DNA of 64,000 nucleotides from contig NC_057802.1 of the NCBI RefSeq assembly GCF_018294505.1, positions 310,207,137 through 310,271,136 on the forward strand. The letters are read 5' to 3'. Source of the DNA: Triticum aestivum (lineage: Eukaryota; Streptophyta; Magnoliopsida; Poales; Poaceae). The notes beneath the pieces are model-generated. The model was not told the DNA's origin. It searched no databases and saw nothing but the letters and a program-made list of their open reading frames with translations. Both the position numbers and the translations under genes were made by a program. Positions 34,415-45,795 of the stretch are shown in pieces. How positions within the stretch are numbered: the stretch's first letter is position 1; each line of letters opens with the position of its first letter.

Positions 34415-35193
34415 TTTCTGAAAAATTCTGAATTTTTTAGTAACTTCAAATAAAAGTGAACCAAACTCAACAAAATTGATAGCAACAACTCCCAGAAGTG
34501 CCTAGAGACTATATCATGCATTAGAACTACTTGGAACCATATAAATTTGACATGCAAGCTCAAGAACATGGTCACCTAGGCAGCACAAATTTGCAATGAA
34601 TAAATCACTAGAACAAAAACTAATTGGACCATTGGAGGAGTCACATACCAAGGAACAATCCCCCAAAGCAGTTTTGTGGGAGGTGCTTTGAGCAAGGAGA
34701 TCGAAAATCGCAGCAAAATGAGCTAGAACTCGTGCTTGAGCTGGTTGGTGGTTTTTTTGGGAGGAAGAAGGAGTGGGTGGGTGCAGGAATAAGTGGAGGG
34801 GAGCCACCATGGGCCCATGAGGCAGGGGCGCGCCCAGGGGGGTGGGCGTGCCCTGGACCCTCGTGGCCAGGTGCTTGCTCCCCCTGCTGTGTTCTCAGTG
34901 CCAAATATTCTCAAATATTCCAGAAAAAATCATATTTCAATTTCAGGGCATTTGGAGAACTTTTATTTTCGGGGTATTTTTTTATTGCACGGATAAATCA
35001 GAAAATTGACAGAATATACTATTTTTGCTTTATTTCAACTAAATAACAGAAAGTAAAAGGAGGGTACAGAAGGTTGTGCCTTCTAACTTCATCCATCTCA
35101 TGCTCATCAAAAGGAATCCACTAACAAGGTTGATCAAGTCTTGTTAACAAACTCATTCCGAATAACATGGAACCGGAGAAATTTCGAATAACA
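34415..35193 (-). promoter_or_regulatory. Element C spacer with internal LTR-like hairpin
   Basis: The hairpin at 34797-34868 has arms CATGAGG/CCTCGTG (one G-T pair) around GGGCGCGCCC and is followed by 'tttcagggcatttggagaacttttatttt', as in its LTR. No TATA is obvious. No gene in this stretch. Confidence 0.4.
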
Positions 35194-38019
35194 CTATGTT
35201 ACCTCAACGGGAATATGCACATCCCCAATAATAAGAATATCATATTTCTTCTTGATAGTAGTTAGAGGAAATTCAAAACCTCCAAAAATAGTCGATGGAA
35301 TTTTTCCAATAGAGTTGATACTATGAACTTGAGGTTGTTTCCTCGGAAAGTGTACCGTATGCTCATTGCCATTAACATGAAAAGTGACATTGCCTTTGTT
35401 GCAATCAATAACAGCCCCTGCAGTATTCAAAAAGGGTCTTCCAAGAATAATAGACATACTATCGTCCTTGGGAATATCAAGAATAACAAAGTCCGTTAAA
35501 ATAGTAACATTTACAACCACAACAGGCACATCCTCTCAAATACCGACAGGTATAGCAGTTGATTTATCGGCCATTTGCAAAGATATTTCAGTAGGTGTCA
35601 ACTTATTCAAATCAAGTCTACAATATAAAGAGAGAGGCATAACACTAACACCGGCTCCAAGATCACATAAAGCAGTTCTAACATAATTTCTTTTAATGGA
35701 GCATGGTACAGTGGGTACTCCTGGATCTCCTAACTTCTTAGGTATTCCACCCTTGAAAGTATAATTAGCAAGCATGGTGGAAATTTTAGCTTCCGGTATC
35801 TTTCTTTTATTTGTAACAATATCTTTCATATACTTAGCATAAGGATTCATTTTGAGCATGTCAGTTAAACGCATATGCAAAAAGATAGGTCTAATCATTT
35901 CAGCAAAGCGCTCAAAATCCTCATCATCCTTTTTCTTTGATGGTTTGGGAGGAAAAGGCATGGGTTTCTGAACCCATGGCTCCCATGGCTCCCTTTCTTT
36001 ATCGTGATTCCTAGCAACAAAGTCTCGCTTATCATAACGTTGATTCTTTGATTGTGGGTTATCAAGATCAACAACAGGTTCAATTTCTACATCATTATCA
36101 TTGCTAGGTTGAGCATCAACATGAACATCATCATTAACATTATCACTAGGTTCATGTTCATTTCCAGATTGTGTTTCAGCATCAGAAATAGAAACATCGT
36201 TGGGATTCTCAGGTGTGTCAACAACAGGTTCACTAGAAGCATGCAAAGTCCTATCATTTTTCTTTTTCTTCTTAGAAGGACTAGGTGTATCTACATTATT
36301 TCTCTGAGAATCTTGCTCAATTATCTTAGGATGGCCTTCAGGATACAAAGGTTCCCGAGTCATTTTACCACTTCTAGTAGCCACTCTAACAACATAGTCA
36401 TTATTCTTACTATTCAATTCATTGAGCAAATCATTCCGTGCTTTAAGTACTTGTTCTACTTGAGTGGTAACCATAAAAGCATGTTTACTAACGAGTTTAA
36501 GTTCACCCTTAACTCTAGACATATAATCACCCAAGTGTTCAATCATATAATCATTGTGTTTTAATTGTCTACTAACATAAGCATTGAAGTTTTCTTATTT
36601 GACAATAAAATTATCAAACTCATCTAAGCATTGGCTAGAAGACTTATAACGAGGAATATCACCTTCATCAAATCTATAGAGAGAATTTACCTTTACTACC
36701 TGTGTCGGGTTATCAAGACCATGTGTTTCTTCAATAGGCGATGGATTAAAACCATGTATTTCTTCAACAGGCGGTAAATTAAGACCATGTATTTCTTCAA
36801 CAGGAGGTAAATTCTTAACATCTTCAGCTTTTATACCTTTTTCTTTCATAGATTTCTTTGCCTCTTGCATATCTTCAGGACTGAGAAATAGAACACCCCT
36901 CTTCTTCGGATTTGGTTTAGGAATAGGCTCAGGAGTTGGCTCAGGAAGTGTCCAATTATTTTCATTGGTCAACATATTATTCAATAGAATTTCAGCTTCA
37001 TCTGGTGTTCTTTCCCTGAAAACACAACCAACACAACTATCCAGGTGGTCTCTGGAAGCATCGGTTAGTCCATTATAAAAGATATCAAGTATTTCATTTT
37101 TCTTGAGAGGATGATCAGGCAAAGCATTAAGTAATTGGAGAAGCCTCCCCCAAGCTTGTGGGAGACTCTCTTCTTCAATTTGCACAAAATTATATATTTC
37201 CCTTAAAGCAGCTTGTTTCTTATGAGCGGGGAAATATTTAGCAGAGAAGTAATAAATCATATCCTGGGGACTACGCACACAACCAGGATCAAGAGAATTA
37301 AACCATATCTTAGCATCACCCTTTAATGAGAATGGAAATATTTTAAGGATATAATAGTAGCGAGCTTTCTCATCATTAGTGAACAGGGTGGCTATATCAT
37401 TTAATTTAGTAAGATGTGCTACAACAGTTTCAGATTCATAGCCATAGAAAGGATCAGATTCAACCAAAGTAATTATATCAGGGTCGACAGAGAATTCATA
37501 ATCCTTGTCCGTAACAAAGATAGGTGAAGTAGCATAAGCAGGATCATATTTCATTCTAGCATTCAGAGTTTTTTGTTTCAGCTTAGCTAATAATTTCTTA
37601 AGATCACTTCTATCATTTCAAGCAAGAAAGTCTCTAGCAGTTTCTTCATCCATGACATAGCCCTCAGGCACAACAGGCAATTCATATTTAGGGGGAGAGT
37701 CTTCATCATCACTTTCATCCATATTAGCAGTTTCAATAATTTCATTCTCTCTAGTCCTAGCAAGTTGTTCATCAAGAAATTCACCAAGTGGCACAGTAGT
37801 ATCAAGCATAGAAGTAGTTTCATCATAAGTATCATGCATAGCAGAAGTGGCATCATCAATAACATGCAACATATCAGAATTAATAGCAGAAGCAGGTTTA
37901 GGTGTCGCAAGCTTACTCAAAGCAGAAGGTGAATCAAGTGCAGAGCTAGATGGCAGTTCCTTACCTCTCCTCGTAGTTGAGGGATAAATTTTTGCTTTTG
38001 CATCTTTCAGGTTCTTCAT
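35194..38019 (-). pseudogene. Element C gag-protease, one frame with three stops
   Basis: Segments 38019-37618, 37554-36595, 36546-35536 and 35529-35194 are all in one frame, separated only by nonsense codons near 37618, 36595 and 35536. The last is TGA where E has TGT. The gag core (FPFSLKGDAKIWFNSL, then QAWGRLLQLLNALPDHP) is near 37350-37100. A threefold PPVEEIHGLN-type repeat is near 36720-36820. The protease has CDLGAGVSVMP (about 35680) and IILGRPFLNT. The acidic linker is long. A PPT-like tract AAGCTTGGGGGAGG lies in the gag core at 37144-37156. Confidence 0.85.
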
Positions 38020-38067
38020 AGTGACCAGCAGATATAAATCCCAAGTGACTCAAAGAATAGAGCTATG

Positions 38068-38086
38068 CTCCCCGGCAACGGCGCCA
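38068..38086 (-). other. Primer binding site of element C
   Basis: Minus strand TGGCGCCGTTGCCGGGGAG, 11 nt from the LTR. Identical to that of A. Confidence 0.85.
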
Positions 38087-38097
38087 GAAAATAGTCT

Positions 38098-41062
38098 TGA
38101 TAACCCACAAGTATAGGGGATCGCAACAGTTTTTGAGGGTAGAGTATTCAACCCAAATTTCACTACTAGGAAAAGACCTACTAGTGGCGCACCAGTTTTG
38201 CCTACTAATGGAGCACTACTGGTGCGCCACTAGTACCACGCCACTAGTATTAAATACTAATGGCGCACCACTGGTGCGCCATTAGTATCTGGTATACTAA
38301 TGGCGCATCACGCCATTAGTATCTGGTATACTAATGGCGCATCACACCGTGCGCCATTACTATCTGACTTAGTAATGGTGCACCACATAGAAGTGCGCCA
38401 TTAGTAACAATTTTTTTTCAAATATTTTTTCAAATTTTTTTTCCGTTTTTTTTCTTAATCTCGGGTCACTATGGCTTAATCTCGGGTCAATATGCTTAAT
38501 CTCAAGTCAAATCGCACTAAGTGGTTAAACTTCCCGGAAGGTCACCCATCCTCACACTACTCCAGCCCGAGCACGCTTAACTTCACAGTTCTATCCAACC
38601 CCAGCACCACCTCACTTAACAGGCACTTGTTGATATATCTACCATATCAATCCTATTAAACCTTGTTGATGTCTAGGACTTTGTTCATGTTCATGAGTAT
38701 GATGAAATTTTGAAAAATATTTCAAACTTTCCGGTCATATTACGTATCATTTTTTGAAAAAAAATTCCAAAAAATAATTCAACACCAATTTTTTTTCTGT
38801 TACTAGTGGCGCACCTAGCAAACGGTGCGCCACTAGTAAGTTTGAAATTTTTTGAATTTTGTTCCTCTAGATCTTGAAAGCCCCGTAACTTTTTGCTGTT
38901 AGGTTTTTGAGGATTTTGAAAATGTTTAACGGGGTTCCCCTCGTTAAATTTGGATGTAACTTTTCGAGTAGATGATTTTTCATATAAAAAACTTTTTAAT
39001 CCGAGTTCGTATGCGAAAGTTATGCCCATTTTACAAATTCCAGAGAGATTTTGCAAATAAAGTCGAAATTCATATTTGTAAATTTTCCCAACAACTAGAC
39101 CACATATCACATGGAAAACTTATTTTCTTTTAATTTTTTTAACATTTTCATCATTTTCTTTTATTTTTTTTAAAACTGAAAAGGCGGTCCACGGGGGGGG
39201 GGGGGGGGGGGGGGTGCATTCGGTGAAATTTTTGGGTCAAGTTAGTAATGGCGCACCGTGGGAGTGGTGCGCCATTACTAGTTCAACTAGTAATGGCGCA
39301 CCACTCACACGGTGCGCCATTACTAGTTTTGAAAATAAAATAAATAAAATTGAAAAAAAAATGAACAAAATTTACTAGTGGCGCACCGTGGATGTGGTGC
39401 GCCATTACTAGTTTAACTAGTAATGGCGCACTATCCCCTGGTGCGCCATTACTAGTTTTGGAAAAAAATTTAAAAAAATTGAAAAAAAATTGAAAAAAAT
39501 TTACTAGTGGCGCACCGTGGATGTGGTGCGCCATTACTAGTTTAACTAGTAATGGCGCACTATCCCCTGGTGCGCCATTACTAGTTTTGAAAAAAAATAA
39601 AAAAATTGTTACTAGTGGCGCACTGTGGATGTGGTGCACCATTAGTATTTGGACACTAATGGCGCACCATATATAGTAGTGGCGCACCACATGTCTGGTG
39701 CGCCATTAGTGTCCATATCATCTATAGCCCTTTTCCTAGTAGTGTTTATTGATTCGTCAAGTATTAGCAGTTGAGTTGTCAATTCAACCACACCTGGATA
39801 ACTTAGTATCTGCAGCAAAGTATTTAGTAGCAAAGTAGTATGATAGTAACGGTAACGGTAGCAAAAGTAATATTTTTGGGTTTTGCAGTGATTGTAACAG
39901 TAGCAATGGTAAAGTAAATAAGCGAAGAACAATATGTGAAAAGCTCATAGGCATTGGATCGGTGATGGAGAATTATGCTGGATGCAGTTCATCATGTAAC
40001 AGTCATAACATAGGGTGACACAGAACTAGCTCCATTCATCAATGTAATGTAGGCATGTATTCCGAATATAGTCATACGTGCTTATGGAAAAGAACTTGCA
40101 TGACATCTTTTGTCCTACCCTCCCGTGGCAGCGGGGTCCTAGCGGAAACTAAGGGATATTAAGGCCTCCTTTTAATAGAGTATCGGACCAAAGCATTCAC
40201 ACATAGTGAATACATGAACTCCTCAAACTACGGTCATCACCGGGAGTGGTCCCGATTATTGTCACTTCGGGGTTGCCGGATCATAACACATAGTAGGTGA
40301 CTATAGACTTGCAAGATAGGATCAAGAACTCACATATATTCATGAAAACATAATAGGTTCACATCTGAAATCATGGCACTCGGGCCCTAGTGACAAGCAT
40401 TAAGCATAGCAAAGTCATAGCAACATCAATCTCAGAACATAGTGGATACTAGGGATCAAACCCTAACAAAACTAACTCGATTACATGATAAATCTCATCC
40501 AACCCATCACCGTCCAGCAAGCCTACGATGGAATTACTCACGCACGGCGGTGAGAATCATGAAATTGGTGATGGAGGAAGGTTGATGATGATGACGGCGA
40601 CGGATTCCCCTCTCCGAAGCCCCGAACGGACTCCAGATCAGCCCTCCCGAGAGATTTTAGGGCTTGGCGGCGGCTCCGTATCGTAAAACGCGATGAATCT
40701 TTTTCTCTGATTTTTCTCTCCCCGAACACGAATATATGGAGTTGGAGTTGAGGTCGGTGGAGCTCCAGGGGGCCCACGAGGCAGGGGGCGCGCCTAGGGG
40801 GGCAGGCGCGCCCCCACCCTCGTGGAAAGGGTGTTGGCCCCCTGGCCTTGATTCTTTCGCCAGTATTTTTCATTATTTCCAAAAATAATCTCCGTGAAGT
40901 TTCAGGTCATTCTGAGAACTTTTGTTTCTGCACAAAGATAACACCATGGCAATTCTGCTGAAAACAGCGTCAGTCCGGGTTAGTTCCATTCAAATCATGC
41001 AAGTTAGAGTCCAAAACAAGGGCAAAAGTGTTTGGAAAAGTAGATACGACGGAGACGTATCA
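38098..41062 (-). repeat. 5' LTR of element C, with CACTA inside
   Basis: Matches 29874-31277 after removal of 38161-39744. About 25 bp present in the other LTR ('gcacaaggggagccaaag') are missing just right of the insertion. Hairpin at 40764-40830 (CCACGAGG/CCTCGTGG). Confidence 0.9.
38161..39744 (+). mobile_element. Non-autonomous CACTA element, 1584 bp
   Basis: Terminal inverted repeats CACTACTAGGAAAAG and CTTTTCCTAGTAGTG, with 3-bp TSD TTT (38158-38160 and 39745-39747). The insertion site is confirmed by comparison with the other C LTR. No transposase is present. The subterminal parts are packed with both orientations of a unit like ACTAGTAATGGCGCACC, many paired as hairpins, probably transposase binding sites. 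A 22-base G run lies at 39193-39214. Strand is arbitrary. Confidence 0.9.
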
Positions 41063-41067
41063 TTACG

Positions 41068-41852
41068 CTAGCACCTATGTCACATAAACCATGATAACAG
41101 TGATCTCCTATTTTAACTGAGACAACAGGCATGCCAAGAACATGTCTATGATTATCCTTTTTATCAGGTTTGGCAATTCTAGCAGCTTCTTCACAGAAGT
41201 AAATAACATGCCTATCTACGTTTTCTTCCAGGAGATCCTTAATCATAGCAACACTAGGTTCTACTTTGATTTGTTCATAAGGTTTAGGTGTTCTAATATA
41301 GCTTTTGTTAACCACAGTTGAGACTTTAGCATGTTCCTTTATCCTAACAGGGAAAGGTGGTTTCTCAATATAAGGAGTAGGGACTACTGGATCAATATTA
41401 TAAAGTATGGTTTCTTCTTTAGCTAGTATCGGTTCTTCAATTTCTTCTTTAATAGGTGGGTGATATTTAAACCACTTCTCTTTAGGGAGATCAACATGAG
41501 TAGAAAATGATTCACAAAAGGAGGCTACTATCTCAGAGTCAAGTCCATATTTAGTGCTAAACTTTTGAAAAGCATCGGTACTCATAAAAGATTTAACACA
41601 ATCATATTTAAGCTTAATACCTGAGTCTTTACCTTCATCGAGTTCCCAATCTTTAGTGTTGCATTTAATTCTTTCCAAAAGATCCCACCGGAATTCAATA
41701 GTCTTCTTCATAAAAGAACCAGTACAAGAAGTATCAAGCATGGATTGATCATCACGAGAAAGCCGAGCATAAAAGTTTTGGATAATATTTTCTCTTGAGA
41801 GCTCATGGTTGGGGCATGAATATAACATTGACTTAAGCCTCCCCCAAGCTAG
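41068..41852 (-). pseudogene. Element D gag to protease N-terminus, middle part
   Basis: Minus ORF from 41828 to the C insertion: NFYARLSRDDQSMLDTSC, YGLDSEIVASFCESFSTH, then HCYHGLCDIGAS where C inserted. Homologous to residues 165-410 of 6581-8257. A PPT-like tract CTCCCCCAAGCT is at 41840-41850, at the same place in gag as in A. Confidence 0.85.
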
Positions 41853-43569
41853 TGTTGGGGATCGTAGCAGAATTTTAAAATTTTCTACGCATCACCAAGA
41901 TCCATCTATGGAGTATACTAGCAACGAGGGGAAAGGAGTGCATCTACATACCCTTGTAGATCGCGAGCGGAAGCGTTCTAATGAACGGGGTTGATGGAGT
42001 CGTACTCGCCGTGATCCAAATCACCGATGACCGAGTGCCGAACGGACGGCACCTTCGCGTTCAACACACGTACGGAGCAGCGACGTCTCCTCCTTGATCC
42101 AGCAAGGGGAAAGGAGAGATTGATGGAGATCCAGCAACACGATGGCGTGGTGGTGGAAGTAGCGGGGATCTCGGCAGGGCTTCGCCAAGCTTCTGCGAGA
42201 GGGAGAGGTGTTGCAGGGGGAGAGGGAGGCGCCAGGGGCTGTAGTGCTACTGCCCTCCCTCCCCCCACTATATATAGGGACCCCTGGGGGGGCGCCGGCC
42301 CTGGGAGATCAGATCTCCAAGGGGGGGCGGCGGCCAAGGGGGAAGGGGGGGTGGCTTCCCCCCCAAGCCAAGTGGGGCGCCCCCACCCCCAGGGTTTCCA
42401 ACCCTAGGCGCAGGGGGAGGTCCATGGGGGGGCGCCCCAGCCCACTAAGGGCTGGTTCCCTTCCCACTTCAGCCCATGGGGCCCTCCGGGATAGGTGGCC
42501 CCACCCGATGGACCCCCGGGACCCTTCCAGTGGTCCCGGTACAATACCGATAACCCCCGAAACTTTCCCGGTGGCCGAAACTGGACTTCCCATATATAAT
42601 TCTTCACCTCCGGACCATTCCGGAACTCCTCGTGACGTCCGGGATCTCATCCGGGACTCCGAACAACTTTCGGGTTTCCGCATACTAATATCTCTACAAC
42701 CCTAGCGTCATCGAACCTTAAGTGTGTAGACCCTACGGGTTCGGGAGACATGCAGACATGACCGAGACGCCTCTCCGGTAAATAACCAACATCGGGATCT
42801 GGATACCCATGTTGGCTCCCACATGTTCCACGATGATCTCATCGGATGAACCACGATGTCGAGGATTCAATCAATCCCGTATACAATTCCCTTTGTCAAT
42901 CGGTACGTTGCATGCCCAAAATTCGATCGTCGGTATCCCAATACCTTGTTCAATCTCGTTACCGGCAAGTCACTTTACTCGTACCGTAATGCATGATCCC
43001 GTGGCTAACTCCTTAGTCACATTGAGCTCATTATGATGATGCATTACCGAGTGGGCCCAGAGATACCTCTCCGTCATACGGAGTGACAAATCCCAGTCTC
43101 GATCCGTGCCAACTCAACAGACAGTTTCAGAGATACCCGTAGTGTACCTTTATAGTCACCCAGTTACGTTGTGAAGTTTGGCACACCCAAAGCACTCCTA
43201 CGGTATCCGGGAGTTGCACGATCTCATGGTCTAAGGAAAAGATACTTGACATTGGAAAAGCTCTAGCAAACGAACTACACGATCTTTGAGCTATGCTTAG
43301 GACTGGGTCTTGTCCATCACATCATTATCCTAATGATGTGATCCCGTTATCAATGACATCCAATGTCCATAGTCAGGAAACCATGACTATCTGTTGATCA
43401 ACGAGCTAGTCAACTAGAGGCTTACTAGGGACACGTTGTGGTCTATGTATTCACACATGTATTACGATTTCCGGATAACAGAATTATAGCATGAACAATA
43501 GAAAATTATCATGAACAAAGAAATATAATAATAACCATTTATTATTGCCTCTAGGGCATATTTCCAACA
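41853..43569 (-). mobile_element. Solo LTR, Angela-type Copia, 1717 bp, minus strand
   Basis: Plus-strand ends TGTTGGGGATCGTAGCAG and GGGCATATTTCCAACA, TSD GCTAG at 41848-41852 and 43570-43574. The text agrees with my recall of Angela LTRs. TATA box at 42269-42276 (minus), with a very G/C-rich part at 42200-42560. No internal domain, hence solo. It splits D gag; insertion plus TSD is 1722 bp, a multiple of three. Confidence 0.93.
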
Positions 43570-43574
43570 GCTAG

Positions 43575-44020
43575 AGCAATACTTTCTCCTTCACGAGGCC
43601 AAAAATTATATATGTAATGCCGATCACGATGAACTAGATGCATAGGATATTTTTTTGGTGGATCTCCAATTTCAATCTATTCCAATTCCAAGATCCAATA
43701 TCATCGCATAGCCTATACCATGCTAATGCTTTTCCCTTCAAAGATAAAGGGAAAACCTTTTTCATAACTTCATCTTCGGGTAAACCTGCAAGCTTAAACA
43801 ATCCACAAATTTGTTCCACATATATCAAGTGCATATCAGGATGTTCGGTTCCATCTCCTGCATAAGGATTAACTAGCAGTTGTTCTATCATACCCGAAGG
43901 AATTTCATATTCAATATTTTCAGTAGGTGCAGTAGGTTGAGGGGTAGCTAATTGTGGTTCCGGTCGAGGTGAAGATACCCCGAACAAACCCCTCAAAGGA
44001 TTTTTTTTCCATAGTAACAA
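43575..44020 (-). pseudogene. Element D gag N-terminal part
   Basis: Minus frame from about 44008 (KNPLRGLFGVSSPRP), with MHLIYVEQICGLFKLAGL and LSLKGKALAWYRLC. A one-base loss in an A-run near 43655 shifts the frame, so the ORF ends in HQKNILCI. Matches 6581 onward in A. Confidence 0.85.
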
Positions 44021-44074
44021 GTGACAATAAATTTCAGCACACTATATAAATGTTTCCTTACCAAAGGCACTTCA

Positions 44075-44093
44075 CTCCCCGGCAACGGCGCCA
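44075..44093 (-). other. Primer binding site of element D
   Basis: Minus strand TGGCGCCGTTGCCGGGGAG, 11 nt from the 5' LTR. Confidence 0.85.
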
Positions 44094-44104
44094 GAAAATA
44101 GCCT

Positions 44105-45620
44105 TGACGACCCACAAGTATAGGGGATCAATTGTAGCTCTTTTCTACAAGTAAGAGTGTCGAACCTAACGAGGAGCATAAGGAAATGACAAGTGGTTTT
44201 CAGCAAGGTAATGTCTGCAAGTGTTGAAATTGTAAGTAGCAAAGTAGTTTGATAGCAAGATAATTTGTAACGAGCAAGTAACGATAGTAGTAACAAAAGT
44301 GCAGCAAGGCGTCCCAATCCTTTTGAGGCAAAGTACAGGCCAAAACGGTCTCTTATAATAAGCAAAGTGTTCTTGAGGGTACACGGGAATTTCATCTAGT
44401 CACTTTCAGCATGTTGGTTCGATTTGTGTTCGCTACTTTGATAATTTGATATGTGGGTGGACAGGTGCTTAGGTGTTGTTCTTACTTGAACAAACCTCCT
44501 ACTTATGATTAACCCTCCCGCAAGCACCAGCAACTATGAGAAAATTATTAAGAATAAATTCTAACCATAGCATTAAACTTTTGGATCCAATCGGTCCCTT
44601 ACGGAATAGCGCATAAACTGGGGTTTAAGCTTCTGTCACTCTCGCAACCCATCATCTAATTGCTACTCCACAATGCATTCCCTTAGGCCCAAATATGGTG
44701 AAGTGTCATGTAGTCGACGTTCTCATGACACCACTAAGGGAATCACAACATACATACTATCAAAATATCGAACACATATCAAGTTCACATGATTACTTGC
44801 AACATGATTTCTCCCTGACCTCAAGAACCAAAGTAACTACTCACAAATGATAATCATGCTCAAGATCAGAGGGGTATTAAATAGCACATTGGATCTGAAC
44901 ATATAATCTTCCACCAAATAAACGATATAGTAATCAACTACAAGATGTAATCAACACTACCAGTCACCCACAAGCACTAATCTATAGTTCCGGTAACAAG
45001 ATTGAACACAAGAGATGAACTAGGGTTTGAGATGAGATGGTGTTGTTGAAGATGTTGATGGAGATTACCCTCCCCAAGATGGGAGAATTGTTGGTGATGA
45101 TGACGACAATGATTTCCCCCTCCGGGAGGGAGGTTCCCCCGGCGGAATCGCTCCGCCGGAGGGCAAAAGTGCTCCTGCCCAAGTTCCGCCTCGAGACGGC
45201 AGCGCTCCATCCCGAAAGTCCTCTCCTTATTTTTTCTAGGTAAAAATGACCTATATACCAGAAGATGGGCACTGGAGGTGGGCCTGGGTGAGCACAACCC
45301 ACCAAGGCGCCTGGGCTGTCTGGCATGCCCAGGTGGGTCGTTCCCACCTGGTGGGCCCCCTCTGGTAGTTATTTACTCCAATATTCATCATATATTTGAT
45401 AAAAATTCTCCGTGAAGTTTCAGCTTGTTTGGAGTTGTGCAAAATAGGAAGCCTGACGTAGCTTTTTCAGGTCCACATTTCCAGCTGCCAGAATTCTCCC
45501 TCTCCGTGTGTACCTTGCATATTATGAGAGAAAATGCATTAGAATTACTCCAAAAGCATTATTATGGACAAAAACATCATAAATAATAGTAAGAAAACAT
45601 GCTGCAAAATGGACGTATCA
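44105..45620 (-). repeat. 5' LTR of element D
   Basis: Pairs with 22768-24269 with high identity by eye. Plus-strand ends TGACGACCCACAAG and GGACGTATCA. The hairpin at 45278-45358 is partly decayed (ACCCACC/GGTGGGT). Confidence 0.92.
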
Positions 45621-45625
45621 GTATG

Positions 45626-45795
45626 GCAGTTGATTTATCAGCCATTTGTAAAGAGATTTCAGTTGGTGTCAACTTATTCAAATCAAGTATACGATATAAA
45701 GAGAAAGGCATAACACTAACACCGGCTCCCAAGTCACATAAAGTAGTTCTAACATAGTTTCTTTTAATGGAGCAAGGTATAGTTGGTATTCCATG
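45626..45795 (-). pseudogene. Element E gag-protease junction fragment
   Basis: Minus frame IPCSIKRNYVRTTLCDLGAG then PTEISLQMADKSTA, the protease active-site side. It continues into 22767 across D and is cut by the F LTR at 45796. Homologous to 35536-35720 in C. Confidence 0.8.

Larger units (their letters stand above)
29874..41062 (-). mobile_element. Element C: complete RT-less gypsy element
   Basis: 3' LTR 29874-31277, PPT at 31278, Athila-ORF1-like ORF, internal hairpin, protease, gag, PBS 38068-38086, 5' LTR 38098-41062 (with a CACTA inside). TSD TTACG at 29869-29873 and 41063-41067. There is room for RT, RNase H and integrase only if coding sequence were hidden; I find none in any frame. 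It looks like a non-autonomous element that keeps gag-protease and depends on enzymes in trans. Inserted in D's protease codons. Confidence 0.93.
22768..45620 (-). mobile_element. Element D: full-length gypsy of the A family, minus strand
   Basis: LTRs at 44105-45620 (5') and 22768-24269 (3'), PBS at 44075-44093, PPT at 24270-24283, TSD GTATG at 22763-22767 and 45621-45625. Coding order on the minus strand is gag, protease, RT, RNase H, integrase, 3' ORF, as in A. It is interrupted by an Angela-type solo LTR (41853-43569) and by complete element C (29874-41062). Without these it is about 9.9 kb. Several frameshifts and stops break pol. It inserted into E's protease. Confidence 0.93.
17096..45795 (-). 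mobile_element. Element E: RT-less gypsy, 3' half visible, disrupted by D and F
   Basis: The minus orientation is shown by a 3' LTR (17096-18488) followed by a PPT, then non-coding sequence, an Athila-ORF1-like ORF, a protease segment (22767-22382), element D (22768-45620), and more protease/gag linker (45795-45626), cut by Copia element F at 45796. The layout is the same as element C, about 90% alike by eye. The remaining gag and the 5' LTR should lie beyond F, outside the window. No RT or integrase is seen in the E parts. Confidence 0.8.

Noticed and set aside
35384..36564. Plus-strand ORFs at 35384-35686 and 36052-36564
   Set aside because: Antisense shadows of the element C gag-protease frame.
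39283..39932. Minus ORFs with repeated SNGAP and MAHHIHGAP motifs
   Set aside because: Translation of the inverted CACTA subterminal units; the repeat is at DNA level.
42027..42705. Several overlapping ORFs on both strands near 42 kb
   Set aside because: They lie in the G/C-rich promoter part of the Angela-type solo LTR.
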